From Paenibacillus alkaliterrae (lineage in GTDB: Bacteria > Bacillota > Bacilli > Paenibacillales > Paenibacillaceae), in assembly GCF_021532375.1 (NCBI RefSeq), contig NZ_JAKGAP010000031.1, forward strand, positions 1 to 64,000: a DNA stretch of 64,000 nucleotides. Direction: 5' to 3'. Positions 23,483 through 32,017 of the stretch are shown in pieces (positions within the stretch are counted from its first letter, which is position 1; each line of letters begins with the position of its first letter). Below the pieces are notes generated by a model, which did no database searches, had not been told where the DNA came from, and was given only the letters and a program-made list of their open reading frames with translations. A program made the translations under genes and the position numbers.

Positions 23483-24091
23483 CTAGTCGTTCGGAGCAAG
23501 GCGCGCCAGCAAATGATCACGATCCTTTTGGCTGAGCCATGTTGAGGTTTGGAAGCAGGAAGGACAAACATATAAGGTTAGCTGAAAAGGAGTTGTCAAT
23601 ACCGGACCGACAATGGATGGCGCGAACTTCGGCTCAAACTGCTGATCGTTTACCGTCTGAGTGCCTGCTTCCAGCATATATTCACGGCAAGACGGACATT
23701 CCGGCACTTCATCCTGATCATCGAGAATGCGCTGGACCTTCTCTTCGACTGCGAATCTGGAGCTGTCTGCGCTTCGGAAGCCATCGCCTTGCTCGGTCCA
23801 GCGCTTATGATTAGGGTGATCCGAATCATCCTCATCCTCTTCTTCGGATACCTCATCCTCAAGCCAATTACCCTGATGCTGTTTGGCCGCCTTTTGAGCA
23901 TCACTCGCTTTCAGCGTCTGAACAGCCCGCTCATATTCGTCAGCTTCGACCTCATCCTCGTCATAGCCGAGCTCAATCGTTCGGTACGCGCTGAGCTCAT
24001 TGTCACAATGCGGGCAATGCTTCTCCGGACCGATCTCTTCATCCCATACGATTTCCGTCAAGCACCACGGACAAATTACATGCTCTTCCAT
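23483..24091 (-). CDS. Double zinc-ribbon, acidic-linker protein of unknown function
   Basis: A 202-residue cytoplasmic protein. Its N-terminal zinc ribbon is CPWCLTEIVWDEEIGPEKHC ending in CPHC, its central region is very acidic (EDEVSEEEDEDDSDHP), and a second CPSC...CPSC ribbon lies at about residues 135-185. I do not recognise a characterised family. Similar proteins sit after mutS2 in related genomes only by my impression. It follows a 26-codon membrane gene and a DUF350 gene on the same strand with a GAGAGGAAG site, so the four genes from mutS2 downstream probably form one unit. Confidence 0.6.
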   Translation of the reverse strand: MEEHVICPWCLTEIVWDEEIGPEKHCPHCDNELSAYRTIELGYDEDEVEADEYERAVQTLKASDAQKAAKQHQGNWLEDEVSEEEDEDDSDHPNHKRWTEQGDGFRSADSSRFAVEEKVQRILDDQDEVPECPSCREYMLEAGTQTVNDQQFEPKFAPSIVGPVLTTPFQLTLYVCPSCFQTSTWLSQKDRDHLLARLAPND

Positions 24092-24106
24092 TCTTGTACT
24101 TCCTCT

Positions 24107-24187
24107 CTAATTGTTCAAGATATAAACGATGCCGAACACAAAAAATAAAACAGAAACAACGGCTAATATTTTCCATAAGTATTTCAT
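24107..24187 (-). CDS. 26-residue single-pass membrane miniprotein
   Basis: An ATG opens MKYLWKILAVVSVLFFVFGI followed by VYILNN and a TAG: one short basic head and one transmembrane helix. A GGGGGAAG ribosome site precedes it, and the gene fits exactly between the DUF350 gene (15 bases before) and the zinc-ribbon gene (15 bases after). Spacing and composition make it likely to be translated. It is too short to assign to a family. Function unknown; a small membrane partner of the DUF350 protein is one possibility. Confidence 0.6.
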   Translation of the reverse strand: MKYLWKILAVVSVLFFVFGIVYILNN

Positions 24188-24202
24188 AAGGACTTCCCCC
24201 AT

Positions 24203-24625
24203 TTAAATAATGACAGTCGCTCCGATCACATAGGAGAGTGAAACGGAAATAATCATCGCGATAAGCCCGACGGCGCGGTTATCGCGTACGATCTCATCGT
24301 CTATTCGAAAGACCGGCGTCAAAAACTCAAATAGAAAATAAGCGGCCATTAGTATAACGAATCCGAACGTCCCCCATATCAAACTTTGGTAAACGGAATC
24401 GTTTGCTTCTATTGAGAAGCGGAAAATATTGCAAATGCCGAATATTTTACCGCTCGTGGCTAACGCTACGGCTAAATTCCCCTTTTTAATTTCACTCCAG
24501 CATCTATACCTTGTAACCAGCTCGAAGACAGATAAAAACACGATAAGAGATAATACCGTTACCGACACGTAAACGAGCGACGCGGCATACGGATTGCTGA
24601 GCAGCTTATCGACTTCATGTTCCAT
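24203..24625 (-). CDS. DUF350 (UPF0719) membrane protein
   Basis: A 140-residue protein with four hydrophobic segments, at about residues 16-36, 55-70, 82-100 and 118-138. A basic loop TRYRCWSEIKKGNLAVALAT and a charged loop FRIDDEIVRDNRAVGLIAMI lie between them. These two K/N-AVAL and NRAVGLI loops are the signature of DUF350/UPF0719 proteins, which have two repeated helical pairs. Function is unknown. In B. subtilis the homologue YshE also follows mutS2. Confidence 0.8.
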   Translation of the reverse strand: MEHEVDKLLSNPYAASLVYVSVTVLSLIVFLSVFELVTRYRCWSEIKKGNLAVALATSGKIFGICNIFRFSIEANDSVYQSLIWGTFGFVILMAAYFLFEFLTPVFRIDDEIVRDNRAVGLIAMIISVSLSYVIGATVII

Positions 24626-24682
24626 TCCTTGTTAACCTCCATCGTCAAGCATTATCGTCAATTGCAAGACCGCTTCATTCCG

Positions 24683-27052
24683 TTACTTTAGTTCTGCAAC
24701 CGTAACGCCAACGCCGCCTTCGCCGTAATTGCCTAACCGAAAGCTTTTTACATGGCTGTGCTTCCGCAAATACTGCTGGATGCCGGCGCGAAGAACGCCG
24801 GTACCTTTCCCGTGGATAATCGCGACCTGACCCAGCCCGGACAAAAAGGCTTCGTCCAGGAAACGATCCACCTCAAGGATCGCTTCCTCTAAATTCTCAC
24901 CCCTCAAATCGAGTTCCAACTTCACGTTCTCATCGCGGGACCGCTTCAGGCTAGCCGCTTGCTTCGGCTGCTTCGCCTTCACGGCAGCAGTCGATTTTAA
25001 CAGCTCCAAATCATCCAGAGCCACCTTCATTTTCATAATGCCAAGCTGTACGGTCGCATCGGAGCCATGAATTTCGACCACCGTTCCCTTTTGATTCAGG
25101 CTGTACACCGTTACTTCGTCGCCGGCTTCTATATTAGCCGGTTTATTCGATGCTTTCGCCGCACCGCGCTTCGCCTTCTGCTGCTCAGGCGCAGCCTCGT
25201 CAAGCTTACGGCGGGCTTCTATAAGCTTATGCTCTTTGACCGAAGCGCCCTCCTCCATAGCGAGCTTGCGCAGATCCGAAATAATTTGCTCGGCCTCGCG
25301 CTTCGCTTTCACGACGGCTTCACGCGCTTCTTCCTGCGCCCTGAGCAGCAGCTTTTCCTTCTGCTCTTCGAATCGCTGACGCTCCGCCTCATGGCGAGCT
25401 CGAAGCGTCTCTACCTCACGGCGGAGCGATTCCGCAGTCTGACGCTCGTTCTCGGCGCCCAACCGGTTCTCTTCCAAAGAAGCGATCATATTCTCGACCC
25501 GTTGATCCTCTTCGCTCACCTCGCCGCGCGCATGATCAATAATTGAACGGGGCAGCCCCAGCCGCTCGGCAATGGCGAAAGCATTGCTTCTGCCTGGTAC
25601 GCCTACAAGCAATCGGTAGGTTGGACTTAGCGTCGCGACATCAAACTCCATGCTTGCGTTAATAACGCCCTTCCGATTATAAGCATAAGCCTTAAGCTCG
25701 CTATAATGCGTCGTAGCGACAATTCGGCTTTCCAGCGCATGGACATGCTCCAATATGGCAATCGCAAGCGCCGAGCCTTCAGCCGGATCCGTTCCTGCGC
25801 CAAGCTCGTCAAGCAGCACCAAACTCTTGGAGGTCATGGAACTCAGAATGCGAATAATGTTCTTCAAATGACTGGAGAACGTACTGAGACTTTGCTCGAT
25901 GCTTTGCTCGTCGCCGATATCGGCGTAAATGGCATCGAACACGCACAGCTGGCTTCCGTCCTCAGCGGGCACGAACAAGCCCGACATGGCCATAAGGCTG
26001 AGTAATCCTATCGTTTTGAGAGAGACGGTTTTACCGCCTGTATTAGGGCCCGTAACAATGATCGCCGAGTAGTTATTGCCTAGCTCCACATCGATCGGAA
26101 CGACCATATCCGCTGCAATCAAAGGATGCCGTCCGCGCTTCAGCTTCATGAAACCCCTATCATTCATTCGCGGCAGCGACGCTTTCATTTCATGGGCGAG
26201 CCTGGCCTTTGCGTAAGCAAAATCGATCTGGCCAAGTAAATCCAAGTTGATAACGAGATCCTCGACATGGTCGGCGGCTAAAGCGGAAAGCTTCTGTAAA
26301 ATTTTCTCGATCTCGCGCAGCTCTCCCGCTTTAAGCTCTCTGAGCTTGTTGTTCATCGCGACCAACGCTTCCGGCTCGATGAACAAGGTCGCGCCGGAGC
26401 CCGACTGATCATGGACGATGCCTCCGAAATGCGAGCGGTATTCCTGCTTAACGGGAATAACATAACGGTCGTTGCGCAGCGTGATGATCGCGTCCTGCAG
26501 CATCTTCTGCACGGAAGAAGAACGAATCATTTGCTCCAGCTTCTCGCGTATGCGCGATTCGCCGCTGCGAAGCTCGCGTCTGATCGAGGCCAAAGCCGCG
26601 CTGGCGCTGTCCATTACCTCCGCTTGATCGTCGATGCAATCGAAGATCGCATCCTCGAGCGGCTTATGCTCGCTTATTTGATCCGCTGTTTGCTGAAGCA
26701 TCGGAATCGGATGTTCTTCATGCAATACGCCGATATGCTTCTTTACGCGCCGGCCGCCGCGCGCCGTAGCGGCGATATCCAACAGCTCGGCGGGATTTAA
26801 CGTGCCTCCGATACGCGCGCGGTGCAGCGGTGCTTTAATATCCGCAACTCCGCCGAAAGGAGCGCTTCCCTTCAGCCGGTCTGCCGCATATGCCTCGTCC
26901 GTTATTTGAAGCAAGCTCTTAACCGCTTCCAAATCGGAAACGGGCTGCAGCGCCTCGGCAACCTCTTTGCCCAAAGACGTGGCGGCATGCTGCGACAATC
27001 TATATATGATTTTTGGAAATTCAAGTGTCGCCAAAATTTTAGTGTCCAACAA
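24683..27052 (-). CDS. mutS2: MutS2 endonuclease/ribosome-rescue ATPase
   Basis: This 789-residue MutS paralogue lacks the mismatch-recognition domain. Order: core/lever helices, ATPase with VTGPNTGGKTVSLKTIGLLS (Walker A, about residue 333) and VLLDELGAGTDPAEGSALA (Walker B). Then come a coiled, KOW-like stretch (AGDEVTVYSLNQKGTVVEIH) and a C-terminal Smr nuclease domain (LDLRGENLEEAILEVDRFLD, VAIIHGKGTGVLRAGIQQYL). In Bacillus, MutS2 suppresses recombination and splits collided ribosomes. Length is normal. It heads the four-gene unit with DUF350, a miniprotein and a zinc-ribbon protein. Confidence 0.95.
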   Translation of the reverse strand: MLDTKILATLEFPKIIYRLSQHAATSLGKEVAEALQPVSDLEAVKSLLQITDEAYAADRLKGSAPFGGVADIKAPLHRARIGGTLNPAELLDIAATARGGRRVKKHIGVLHEEHPIPMLQQTADQISEHKPLEDAIFDCIDDQAEVMDSASAALASIRRELRSGESRIREKLEQMIRSSSVQKMLQDAIITLRNDRYVIPVKQEYRSHFGGIVHDQSGSGATLFIEPEALVAMNNKLRELKAGELREIEKILQKLSALAADHVEDLVINLDLLGQIDFAYAKARLAHEMKASLPRMNDRGFMKLKRGRHPLIAADMVVPIDVELGNNYSAIIVTGPNTGGKTVSLKTIGLLSLMAMSGLFVPAEDGSQLCVFDAIYADIGDEQSIEQSLSTFSSHLKNIIRILSSMTSKSLVLLDELGAGTDPAEGSALAIAILEHVHALESRIVATTHYSELKAYAYNRKGVINASMEFDVATLSPTYRLLVGVPGRSNAFAIAERLGLPRSIIDHARGEVSEEDQRVENMIASLEENRLGAENERQTAESLRREVETLRARHEAERQRFEEQKEKLLLRAQEEAREAVVKAKREAEQIISDLRKLAMEEGASVKEHKLIEARRKLDEAAPEQQKAKRGAAKASNKPANIEAGDEVTVYSLNQKGTVVEIHGSDATVQLGIMKMKVALDDLELLKSTAAVKAKQPKQAASLKRSRDENVKLELDLRGENLEEAILEVDRFLDEAFLSGLGQVAIIHGKGTGVLRAGIQQYLRKHSHVKSFRLGNYGEGGVGVTVAELK

Positions 27053-27226
27053 TTAACACTCCTCTCGCATTCCTATTATAGCCGAACCGCGATCGTGATG
27101 CACGATCTTAAGCAACGGTTTCATACATAAATGATGCTCATTTGGTCACAATATAAACGATTGAACCGCCTTACAATGTCACTTTAGCAATATGAAAGGA
27201 AATTAACGCTAAGGAGGGTTTAGGGT

Positions 27227-27586
27227 ATGACTTTTTTAGGGCATATCGTACGATTTATCGTTGCCGCGCTAGTATTAATGCTAGTCGGGTTTATCGTTCC
27301 GCAATTTAACGTCGGAGGATTTTGGAGCGCATTTTTTCTCGCTCTCGTAATCGCCGCTCTAGGGTGGATCATTGAAGGCATTTTCGGCAAAAGGGTTACG
27401 CCGTTCGGCCGCGGAATCGTCGGCTTTATTGCCAGCGCAGCGGTCATTTGGATTGCGCAATTCATCGTCGGAGGCGTGACGATAACGATGCTTGGCGCAA
27501 TTTTAGCGGCTCTCGTTATCGGGCTTATCGACCTGTTCATTCCGGTCAGGACCCCGTACGAAGCAGGCAGACGCACGCGCAATTAA
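27227..27586 (+). CDS. YvlD/holin-like four-helix membrane protein
   Basis: A 119-residue protein with four transmembrane helices (IVRFIVAALVLMLVGFIVPQ; ALVIAALGWIIEGIFGKRVT; GIVGFIASAAVIWIAQFIVG; MLGAILAALVIGLIDLFIP). A short basic tail (YEAGRRTRN) follows. The spacing and the FxVGGFWSAFFLALVIAALG stretch match the PF04020 family, annotated as phage-holin-like; YvlD in B. subtilis belongs to it and is linked to cell-envelope stress. AAGGAGGG stands 7 bases before the ATG. It is divergent from mutS2. Confidence 0.8.
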   Translation: MTFLGHIVRFIVAALVLMLVGFIVPQFNVGGFWSAFFLALVIAALGWIIEGIFGKRVTPFGRGIVGFIASAAVIWIAQFIVGGVTITMLGAILAALVIGLIDLFIPVRTPYEAGRRTRN

Positions 27587-27600
27587 TCAATCAGCAAGCG

Positions 27601-27643
27601 GCAGCCCTTGATTGCCCGATAGCGGCGGTCAAGGGCTTTGCTG
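27601..27643 (+). terminator. Hairpin after the YvlD-like gene
   Basis: GCAGCCCTTGATTG / CGGTCAAGGGCTTTGCTGC forms a long imperfect stem but lacks a T run. Possible terminator. Confidence 0.4.
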
Positions 27644-27796
27644 CGTATGAAGATAGAAGCAGTTTCGATACATTCTTCACAGGTTTTTCATCAGTTTGTC
27701 ATAGGGCGGTCACTGCATTCTTGGGAAAGATGCGTTACAATAGACATACTTTAGTTGCAAAATAAGGTTGAGCAATAGAAAGGAGCATCCATTCAG

Positions 27797-28177
27797 ATGA
27801 AAAAATGGTTATTATTTGCGAGCGCTATCTGTCTTGTCATTGTGCTTGCGGCATGCGGAGCGAACAGCGGAGCAAACCAGCAGGTTAATACGTCCGTTGC
27901 CGATAGCGGAGCGGCGACTTCCGAGCTTGTGATCACGGCTTCGAACTGGAAATTCGACAAAACGGAATATAAAATCAAGGCTGGCGAAACCTTTAACCTT
28001 AAGCTTGATTCCATCGACGGCATGCACGGTGTGCAAATCAAAAAAACCAAATATGAAATTGATAATGGCAAAACGGTATCCGTGAACTTTAGCGAGCCAG
28101 GCGAATACGATATGATTTGCAGCTTGCCTTGCGGACAAGGTCACCGTACTATGGTTGCCAAGCTGATAGTTGAATAA
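27797..28177 (+). CDS. Orphan cupredoxin lipoprotein with a CuA-type copper site
   Basis: A 126-residue lipoprotein: signal peptide with VIVLAACGANSG lipobox, an acidic/Ser linker, then a cupredoxin domain (SELVITASNWKFDKTEYKIK, FNLKLDSIDGMHGVQI). It ends with CSLPCGQGHRTMVAKLIVE. The His in MHG plus C-x3-C-x3-H-x2-M reproduces the CuA ligand set of cytochrome c oxidase subunit II, but the two transmembrane helices of subunit II are missing and no oxidase genes adjoin. It probably carries electrons or copper outside the membrane. AAAGGAGC precedes the ATG; a terminator follows, so it is a single-gene unit. Confidence 0.82.
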   Translation: MKKWLLFASAICLVIVLAACGANSGANQQVNTSVADSGAATSELVITASNWKFDKTEYKIKAGETFNLKLDSIDGMHGVQIKKTKYEIDNGKTVSVNFSEPGEYDMICSLPCGQGHRTMVAKLIVE

Positions 28178-28184
28178 CCTACGG

Positions 28185-28240
28185 AGGAGGGACTGTCTCA
28201 TAAGCAGCTAATTGCTGCTTTGGGGCAGTCCCTTCTTATT
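28185..28240 (+). terminator. Terminator after the CuA lipoprotein gene
   Basis: GGGACTGTC ... CAGC taatt GCTG ... GGCAGTCCC followed by TTCTTATTT. Confidence 0.82.
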
Positions 28241-28299
28241 TAGTGCCGGACGATCATATAAATAGCACAAAGCATCAGATGGTGTGCTCGTGAGTTAAG

Positions 28300-28425
28300 T
28301 TACTGGATAAATCCACTATAGAGCGCCTAATGGTGGGCTAGCGGGTAAAGTATTAGCGGGACAAATTCCAGTTAGGCCAGAATATTCGCTGATGAAGCAA
28401 GTTTAGCGGGATTTTTTCCAGTTAG
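28300..28425. repeat. Three spaced copies of a TTAGCGGGA..TTCCAGTTAG repeat
   Basis: Copies begin near 28300 (diverged: TTACTGGATAAATCCAC), 28353 (TTAGCGGGACAAATTCCAG) and 28403 (TTAGCGGGATTTTTTCCAG), about 50 bases apart. The rest of this roughly 390-base gap shows no gene. No leader or Cas genes accompany it, so it is not a CRISPR array. Confidence 0.7.
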
Positions 28426-28571
28426 ATTCGTCATTCTTCTATATAACTTAACTTGCTTTTATAAACATTCCTTACCTTTTAAGTAAAAAAGTCTGATGGA
28501 TATTCCTCTTCCCCTGTCGCTCTGCCTCTGATAAGATAATCACAATACGAACAGTGAATGGAGGAATGGTG

Positions 28572-29252
28572 ATGGGAGCCTTACAAGATCGAGTTGCCAT
28601 TATTAGCGGAGCCGGTACGGGGCTGGGCCGCGCTGCTTCAATTTCTTTCGCTTCGGCCGGCGCGGATGTCGTCCTATTGGGTAGGCGCAAAGCGAAGCTC
28701 GAGGAAACGGCTCTTGCCGTGAAGGAGCGTACGGGCAAGGAAGCGCTTATTTTGCAGACGGACGTATCCGATGAAGCGCAGGTCCAAGAGGCTATCGCCG
28801 CTGCTATTCGCCACTTCAACCGAATTGATGTCATCGTAAATAACGCTGCCGTTTTCGAGCCGGGCACCGTGCTTGAGCTTACATCGAATGAATGGCAAAA
28901 TCAAATTGCAATAAACTTAACAGGCCCATTTCTGCTGACGAAGGCGGTGCTGCCGGCTATGCGCAAAGCGAAATACGGACGAATTATTAATATAACCTCG
29001 GGGCTGTCTTGGAACGGAGCAGGCGGATACGCTGCCTACAGCGCTGCTAAAGCCGGCTTGGAATCCTTGACAAGAACGCTGGCAGACGAGGAGCATGAGC
29101 ACGGCATTCTCGTTAATCTCTACAATCCCGGCACCTTGCGCACGGAAATGCATGCTACCGGCAAGGATCCCGCTATCGTAACGCCGGACCTGATCCGGCT
29201 CGCCAGCTTGCCTATCGGCGGCCCTACAGGCACGATCGTTTCCTACGGGTAG
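28572..29252 (+). CDS. Short-chain dehydrogenase/reductase
   Basis: A 226-residue classical SDR. GAGTGLGRAASISFASAGAD is the cofactor loop, followed by VLLGRRKAK, where the Arg residues after the second strand favour NADP(H). VNNAAVFEPG, INITSGLSWNGAGGYAAYSA and AKAG contain the catalytic Ser, Tyr and Lys. The C-terminus ends early after LASLPIGGPTGTIVSYG, about 15-25 residues shorter than usual. The start was chosen where ATGGAGG lies 7 bases upstream of ATGGGAGCC. The gene stands alone, with a terminator after it. Substrate unknown. Confidence 0.85.
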   Translation: MGALQDRVAIISGAGTGLGRAASISFASAGADVVLLGRRKAKLEETALAVKERTGKEALILQTDVSDEAQVQEAIAAAIRHFNRIDVIVNNAAVFEPGTVLELTSNEWQNQIAINLTGPFLLTKAVLPAMRKAKYGRIINITSGLSWNGAGGYAAYSAAKAGLESLTRTLADEEHEHGILVNLYNPGTLRTEMHATGKDPAIVTPDLIRLASLPIGGPTGTIVSYG

Positions 29253-29278
29253 ACTCATTCCTTTAATGAAGCGGAGTT

Positions 29279-29349
29279 AATAGCCTTTTAACCAAAGCCT
29301 TAGGATTTATCCTCTATCCCATTCGGCTTGGTATAAGGCTATTTTTTTC
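29279..29349 (+). terminator. Terminator after the SDR gene
   Basis: A long stem ATAGCC...TAACCAAAGCC / GGCTTGGTA..AGGCTAT with an AT-rich loop, followed by TTTTTTTC. Confidence 0.85.
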
Positions 29350-29365
29350 TATCCGCTGGCAGATC

Positions 29366-29450
29366 TTCAAAGCCCATGCATGATTTCGTGCTTGGGCTTG
29401 TTCATGCGGTTCTGATCACAAACAGAAATGGCTCCGCACGGAGCCCTTCT
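29366..29450. other. Two small hairpins next to the tnpB remnant
   Basis: AAGCCCATGCA ... TGCTTGGGCTT near 29370-29399 and GGCTCC GCAC GGAGCC near 29432-29447 lie in the presumed right-end region of the tnpB element. Such hairpins are typical of IS200/IS605 ends and of the guide-RNA scaffold, but the exact boundary was not found. Confidence 0.35.
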
Positions 29451-29539
29451 CTTCAATAAGGAATAACTATGAATACTCCCACCACTTACCGATGCTATCG
29501 CTTCGGCTGAAATAGGGGTTTCTGATGTATCGTCCTTAC

Positions 29540-30236
29540 TTATTTCAGGATGCTTAACACCAGTGGAGTTGACACGTTGACGGACTGTTTACCGTCCAAC
29601 CTCTCTATCCCATCGGTTCCTTTGGCGGATACGTTTGGGAATACTTTGCGCAAAATGTTGGCGGCGCCGTTCACATCGGCATGAATCAAGCCCTTCGTGT
29701 TCGTATACAGCGCGCGACATATTCGCTTGCCGGAGAAGGTCCATGCCCCCTTTCCGTCATAACGCGGCAATGGGTCTTGATCTATGAAGCTGGCTTTCGA
29801 GGTGTATGCTTCTTCGGTCAGGAGGACCGCTATCCCCTGTTCAGCCGCCTTATACTGGATCATCGCGATGAGCATCCGGTGTGGGATGTGGCAGAAGGAC
29901 AGATTGTTTCGCCGTCCCATAGCAGACGGTTGCTTCCATCCATCGTTATGCGCGGGTGGCGATTGTGCCGATATGTTGCTCCACGGCCAGCTTGACGATG
30001 TGATGACTTGCTTTGTGGAACAAGTCTTTGATCCGGCGATGGCGCTTAAGATGCAATCGTTCCAATCGTCTTGACAAATGCGCCCCTTCGTGCGGTTCAT
30101 TGCCTTGACGAAGAATACCGGTATAATGCGCTTTCATCTTGGCGTTCTGAAACGCTTGATCCAGGTACGCAAACAACCGATGACCGGGTTTGATCCACAC
30201 TTGATGGGTCCTATACATGGGCTTTGAATCTGACAT
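29540..30236 (-). pseudogene. tnpB: IS605-family tnpB, internally deleted and frameshifted
   Basis: TnpB is an RNA-guided nuclease of about 380-400 residues. Here the N-terminus is present (MSDSKPMYRTHQVWIKPGHR, YLDQAFQNAK) after an excellent AAGGAGGTGA site. It jumps directly to KAHYTGILRQGNEPHEGAHL and KRHRRIKDLFHKASHHIVKL, which belong past the first RuvC Asp. About 200 residues, including that Asp, are gone. A frameshift follows near 29955; then NDGWKQPSAMGRRNN, AEQGIAVLLTEEAYTSKASF and LIHADVNGAANILRK (last RuvC Asp) continue to the end. It cannot cut DNA. No tnpA is adjacent. Confidence 0.88.
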
Positions 30237-30427
30237 GACTTCACCTCCTTCCAACCAAAAAATACGAATGTATGTTCCTTTTTATTATACCGCTAAATAA
30301 TGAGGAAGGAAAGTACATCTTGTGAGCGTATTCAGGAGATCGCTGATTCACCTCGCCACTTGCAGAAGTGGGAGTCCTCTCAGCGAAAATTGATAGATGA
30401 TGACGGCAGAGGCATCGCTGCGTACGA

Positions 30428-31987
30428 TTATTCCGGTTGTGTCTTTTTCAAATAGGCCCGCCAAGTAATGCACCATTGCTTCGGATCGTCCAAGGACGAT
30501 TCGTCATTCCGGTGAACCGTGCTGTTATGCGGAGCCGACTTCACGATATCAGGCTGTGTATAGGCTTCATTCGAGATATGCTCAAGCGCATGAATATATT
30601 CGTCCAAATCCTCCTTGGAATACGACTCCGTCGGCTCCAAAGTGAACGGCTGCGGCACAATATACGGATGGTGCGAAGTCCAATAGTGCAGGCCAAAATC
30701 ACACATCCGGCGAGTGATATCCTCCGTCGTCACACCCGTCTCATCCGTAAGCTGCTTCCAGCTGTAGCGGACCTGCTCAAGGCGGCGTCCTTTCATATAA
30801 GGTGCGCTCGCTCCGCGGATTTTCAGGATTTTATGATAGAGATAGTTGTTGTTCAGTACAGCTATTTGGGCGACATCCTTAAGCCCATCCGGCCCCAGGC
30901 TCATAATCCAGGCGTAGGAGCGCAGCACCGTCTGCGTAACGCCGTGAAAGCTGCGGACTTTGCCGATGCTTTCGTCCGTTTGATTAGTCCATACGTAACG
31001 GCTGCCGTCAAAGTCCACGAGCGGCCCGGGTAAGAAACGTTTGAGCGACTCCGTCACCCCAAGAGCGCCTGTAGCGGGACCGCCGCACATATGAGGCGCA
31101 GCAAACGTTTTGTGAAGATTGAAGAAGCTCATGTCGAAGCCCGCTTCCTTCGCCCGGGTAATGCCGAGTAAACCGTTGGCGTTCGCCTGATCATAGAAGC
31201 AGATCCCGCCCGCTTCATGAACGATTTCGGTAAACTCACGGATTCGGTGGTTATAGATTCCCGTATCCTCCGGGTTCGCGACGACAAAACCGGCCGTCCG
31301 TTCGGAGACGGCATCCTTCAGCTTCTCCAAATCTGGGAAGCCGTCCTCGTCCGGATGCAGCGTAATGATTTTGTATCCTTTGACGGCAGCGGTCGCGGCT
31401 TGGGAAGGGTGGGAGAAAATAGTCGTGATGATTTCATCCCGCTTGTCACCCTCGCCGCGCGAATCATGATACGCGCGGACGATCGATGCCATGGCGAGCA
31501 GCGCCTGCGTTCCGCTGCTCGGTTGAAACGAAAAGGCGTCCATCCCTGAAATCTCCCGCATCGCAAGATCAAGCTTATAGAAAATTTCCAGCATCCCTTG
31601 AACCGATTCCCCGTCCTGCAGCGGATGAAGCTCCGTCATATTCGGGTTACGAATGAGCATTTCATTGATGCGCGGAATATATTTCATCGTGCAGGTTCCT
31701 TGTCCGATCTCCACGTTCAGATCCGATCCCAGCGTCTCCTGGGACAGCCGCAAATAATGCCGGAGCACCTTTGCCTGGCCGATTTCAGGCAGACGCGGCG
31801 CGATGCTGCGTCGCATGGATGACGGAATGCGTCCGATTCCGTCACCAACCTCAGCTGTAATACCCGCTTCCGCCGCAGGCGGGATTACGCCCCGCTCGCC
31901 TGGACGGTGAAGTTCAAAAATGACTGGCTCATCCCATTTGGCTTGATGGAATTGACGAACCTTATGGTCTCTGCGAATCCGTTTCAT
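30428..31987 (-). CDS. Divergent GcvPB-like PLP enzyme (glycine decarboxylase P-protein subunit 2 family)
   Basis: A 519-residue protein clearly related to subunit 2 of the two-part glycine dehydrogenase: LRHYLRLSQETLGSDLN, GTCTMKYIPRINEMLIRNPN, LHPLQDGESVQGMLEIFYKL, and MSFFNLHKTFAAPHMCGGPA with the PLP Lys. It departs from true GcvPB at active-site loops. The usual SAHGTNPAS is IFSHPSQAATAAVKGY here, and the usual Gly-rich GGGGPGSGPVGV is CGGPATGALGV. It has about 30 extra residues. The start at MKRIRRD follows GAGGAAGG. It lies immediately after its partner gene in a carbohydrate operon without gcvT, gcvH or lpd. The reaction is therefore uncertain. Confidence 0.75.
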   Translation of the reverse strand: MKRIRRDHKVRQFHQAKWDEPVIFELHRPGERGVIPPAAEAGITAEVGDGIGRIPSSMRRSIAPRLPEIGQAKVLRHYLRLSQETLGSDLNVEIGQGTCTMKYIPRINEMLIRNPNMTELHPLQDGESVQGMLEIFYKLDLAMREISGMDAFSFQPSSGTQALLAMASIVRAYHDSRGEGDKRDEIITTIFSHPSQAATAAVKGYKIITLHPDEDGFPDLEKLKDAVSERTAGFVVANPEDTGIYNHRIREFTEIVHEAGGICFYDQANANGLLGITRAKEAGFDMSFFNLHKTFAAPHMCGGPATGALGVTESLKRFLPGPLVDFDGSRYVWTNQTDESIGKVRSFHGVTQTVLRSYAWIMSLGPDGLKDVAQIAVLNNNYLYHKILKIRGASAPYMKGRRLEQVRYSWKQLTDETGVTTEDITRRMCDFGLHYWTSHHPYIVPQPFTLEPTESYSKEDLDEYIHALEHISNEAYTQPDIVKSAPHNSTVHRNDESSLDDPKQWCITWRAYLKKTQPE

Positions 31988-32017
31988 GGCATTCAATCCT
32001 TCCTCTGTATAGGTCAA

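Noticed and set aside
24683-27052. Treating the MutS homologue as mismatch-repair MutS
   Set aside because: It has a C-terminal Smr domain and lacks the N-terminal mismatch-binding domain, which defines MutS2.
28300-28425. Possible CRISPR array because of regular spacing of short repeats
   Set aside because: Only three imperfect copies, no conserved repeat of 24 bases or more, and no cas genes in the window.
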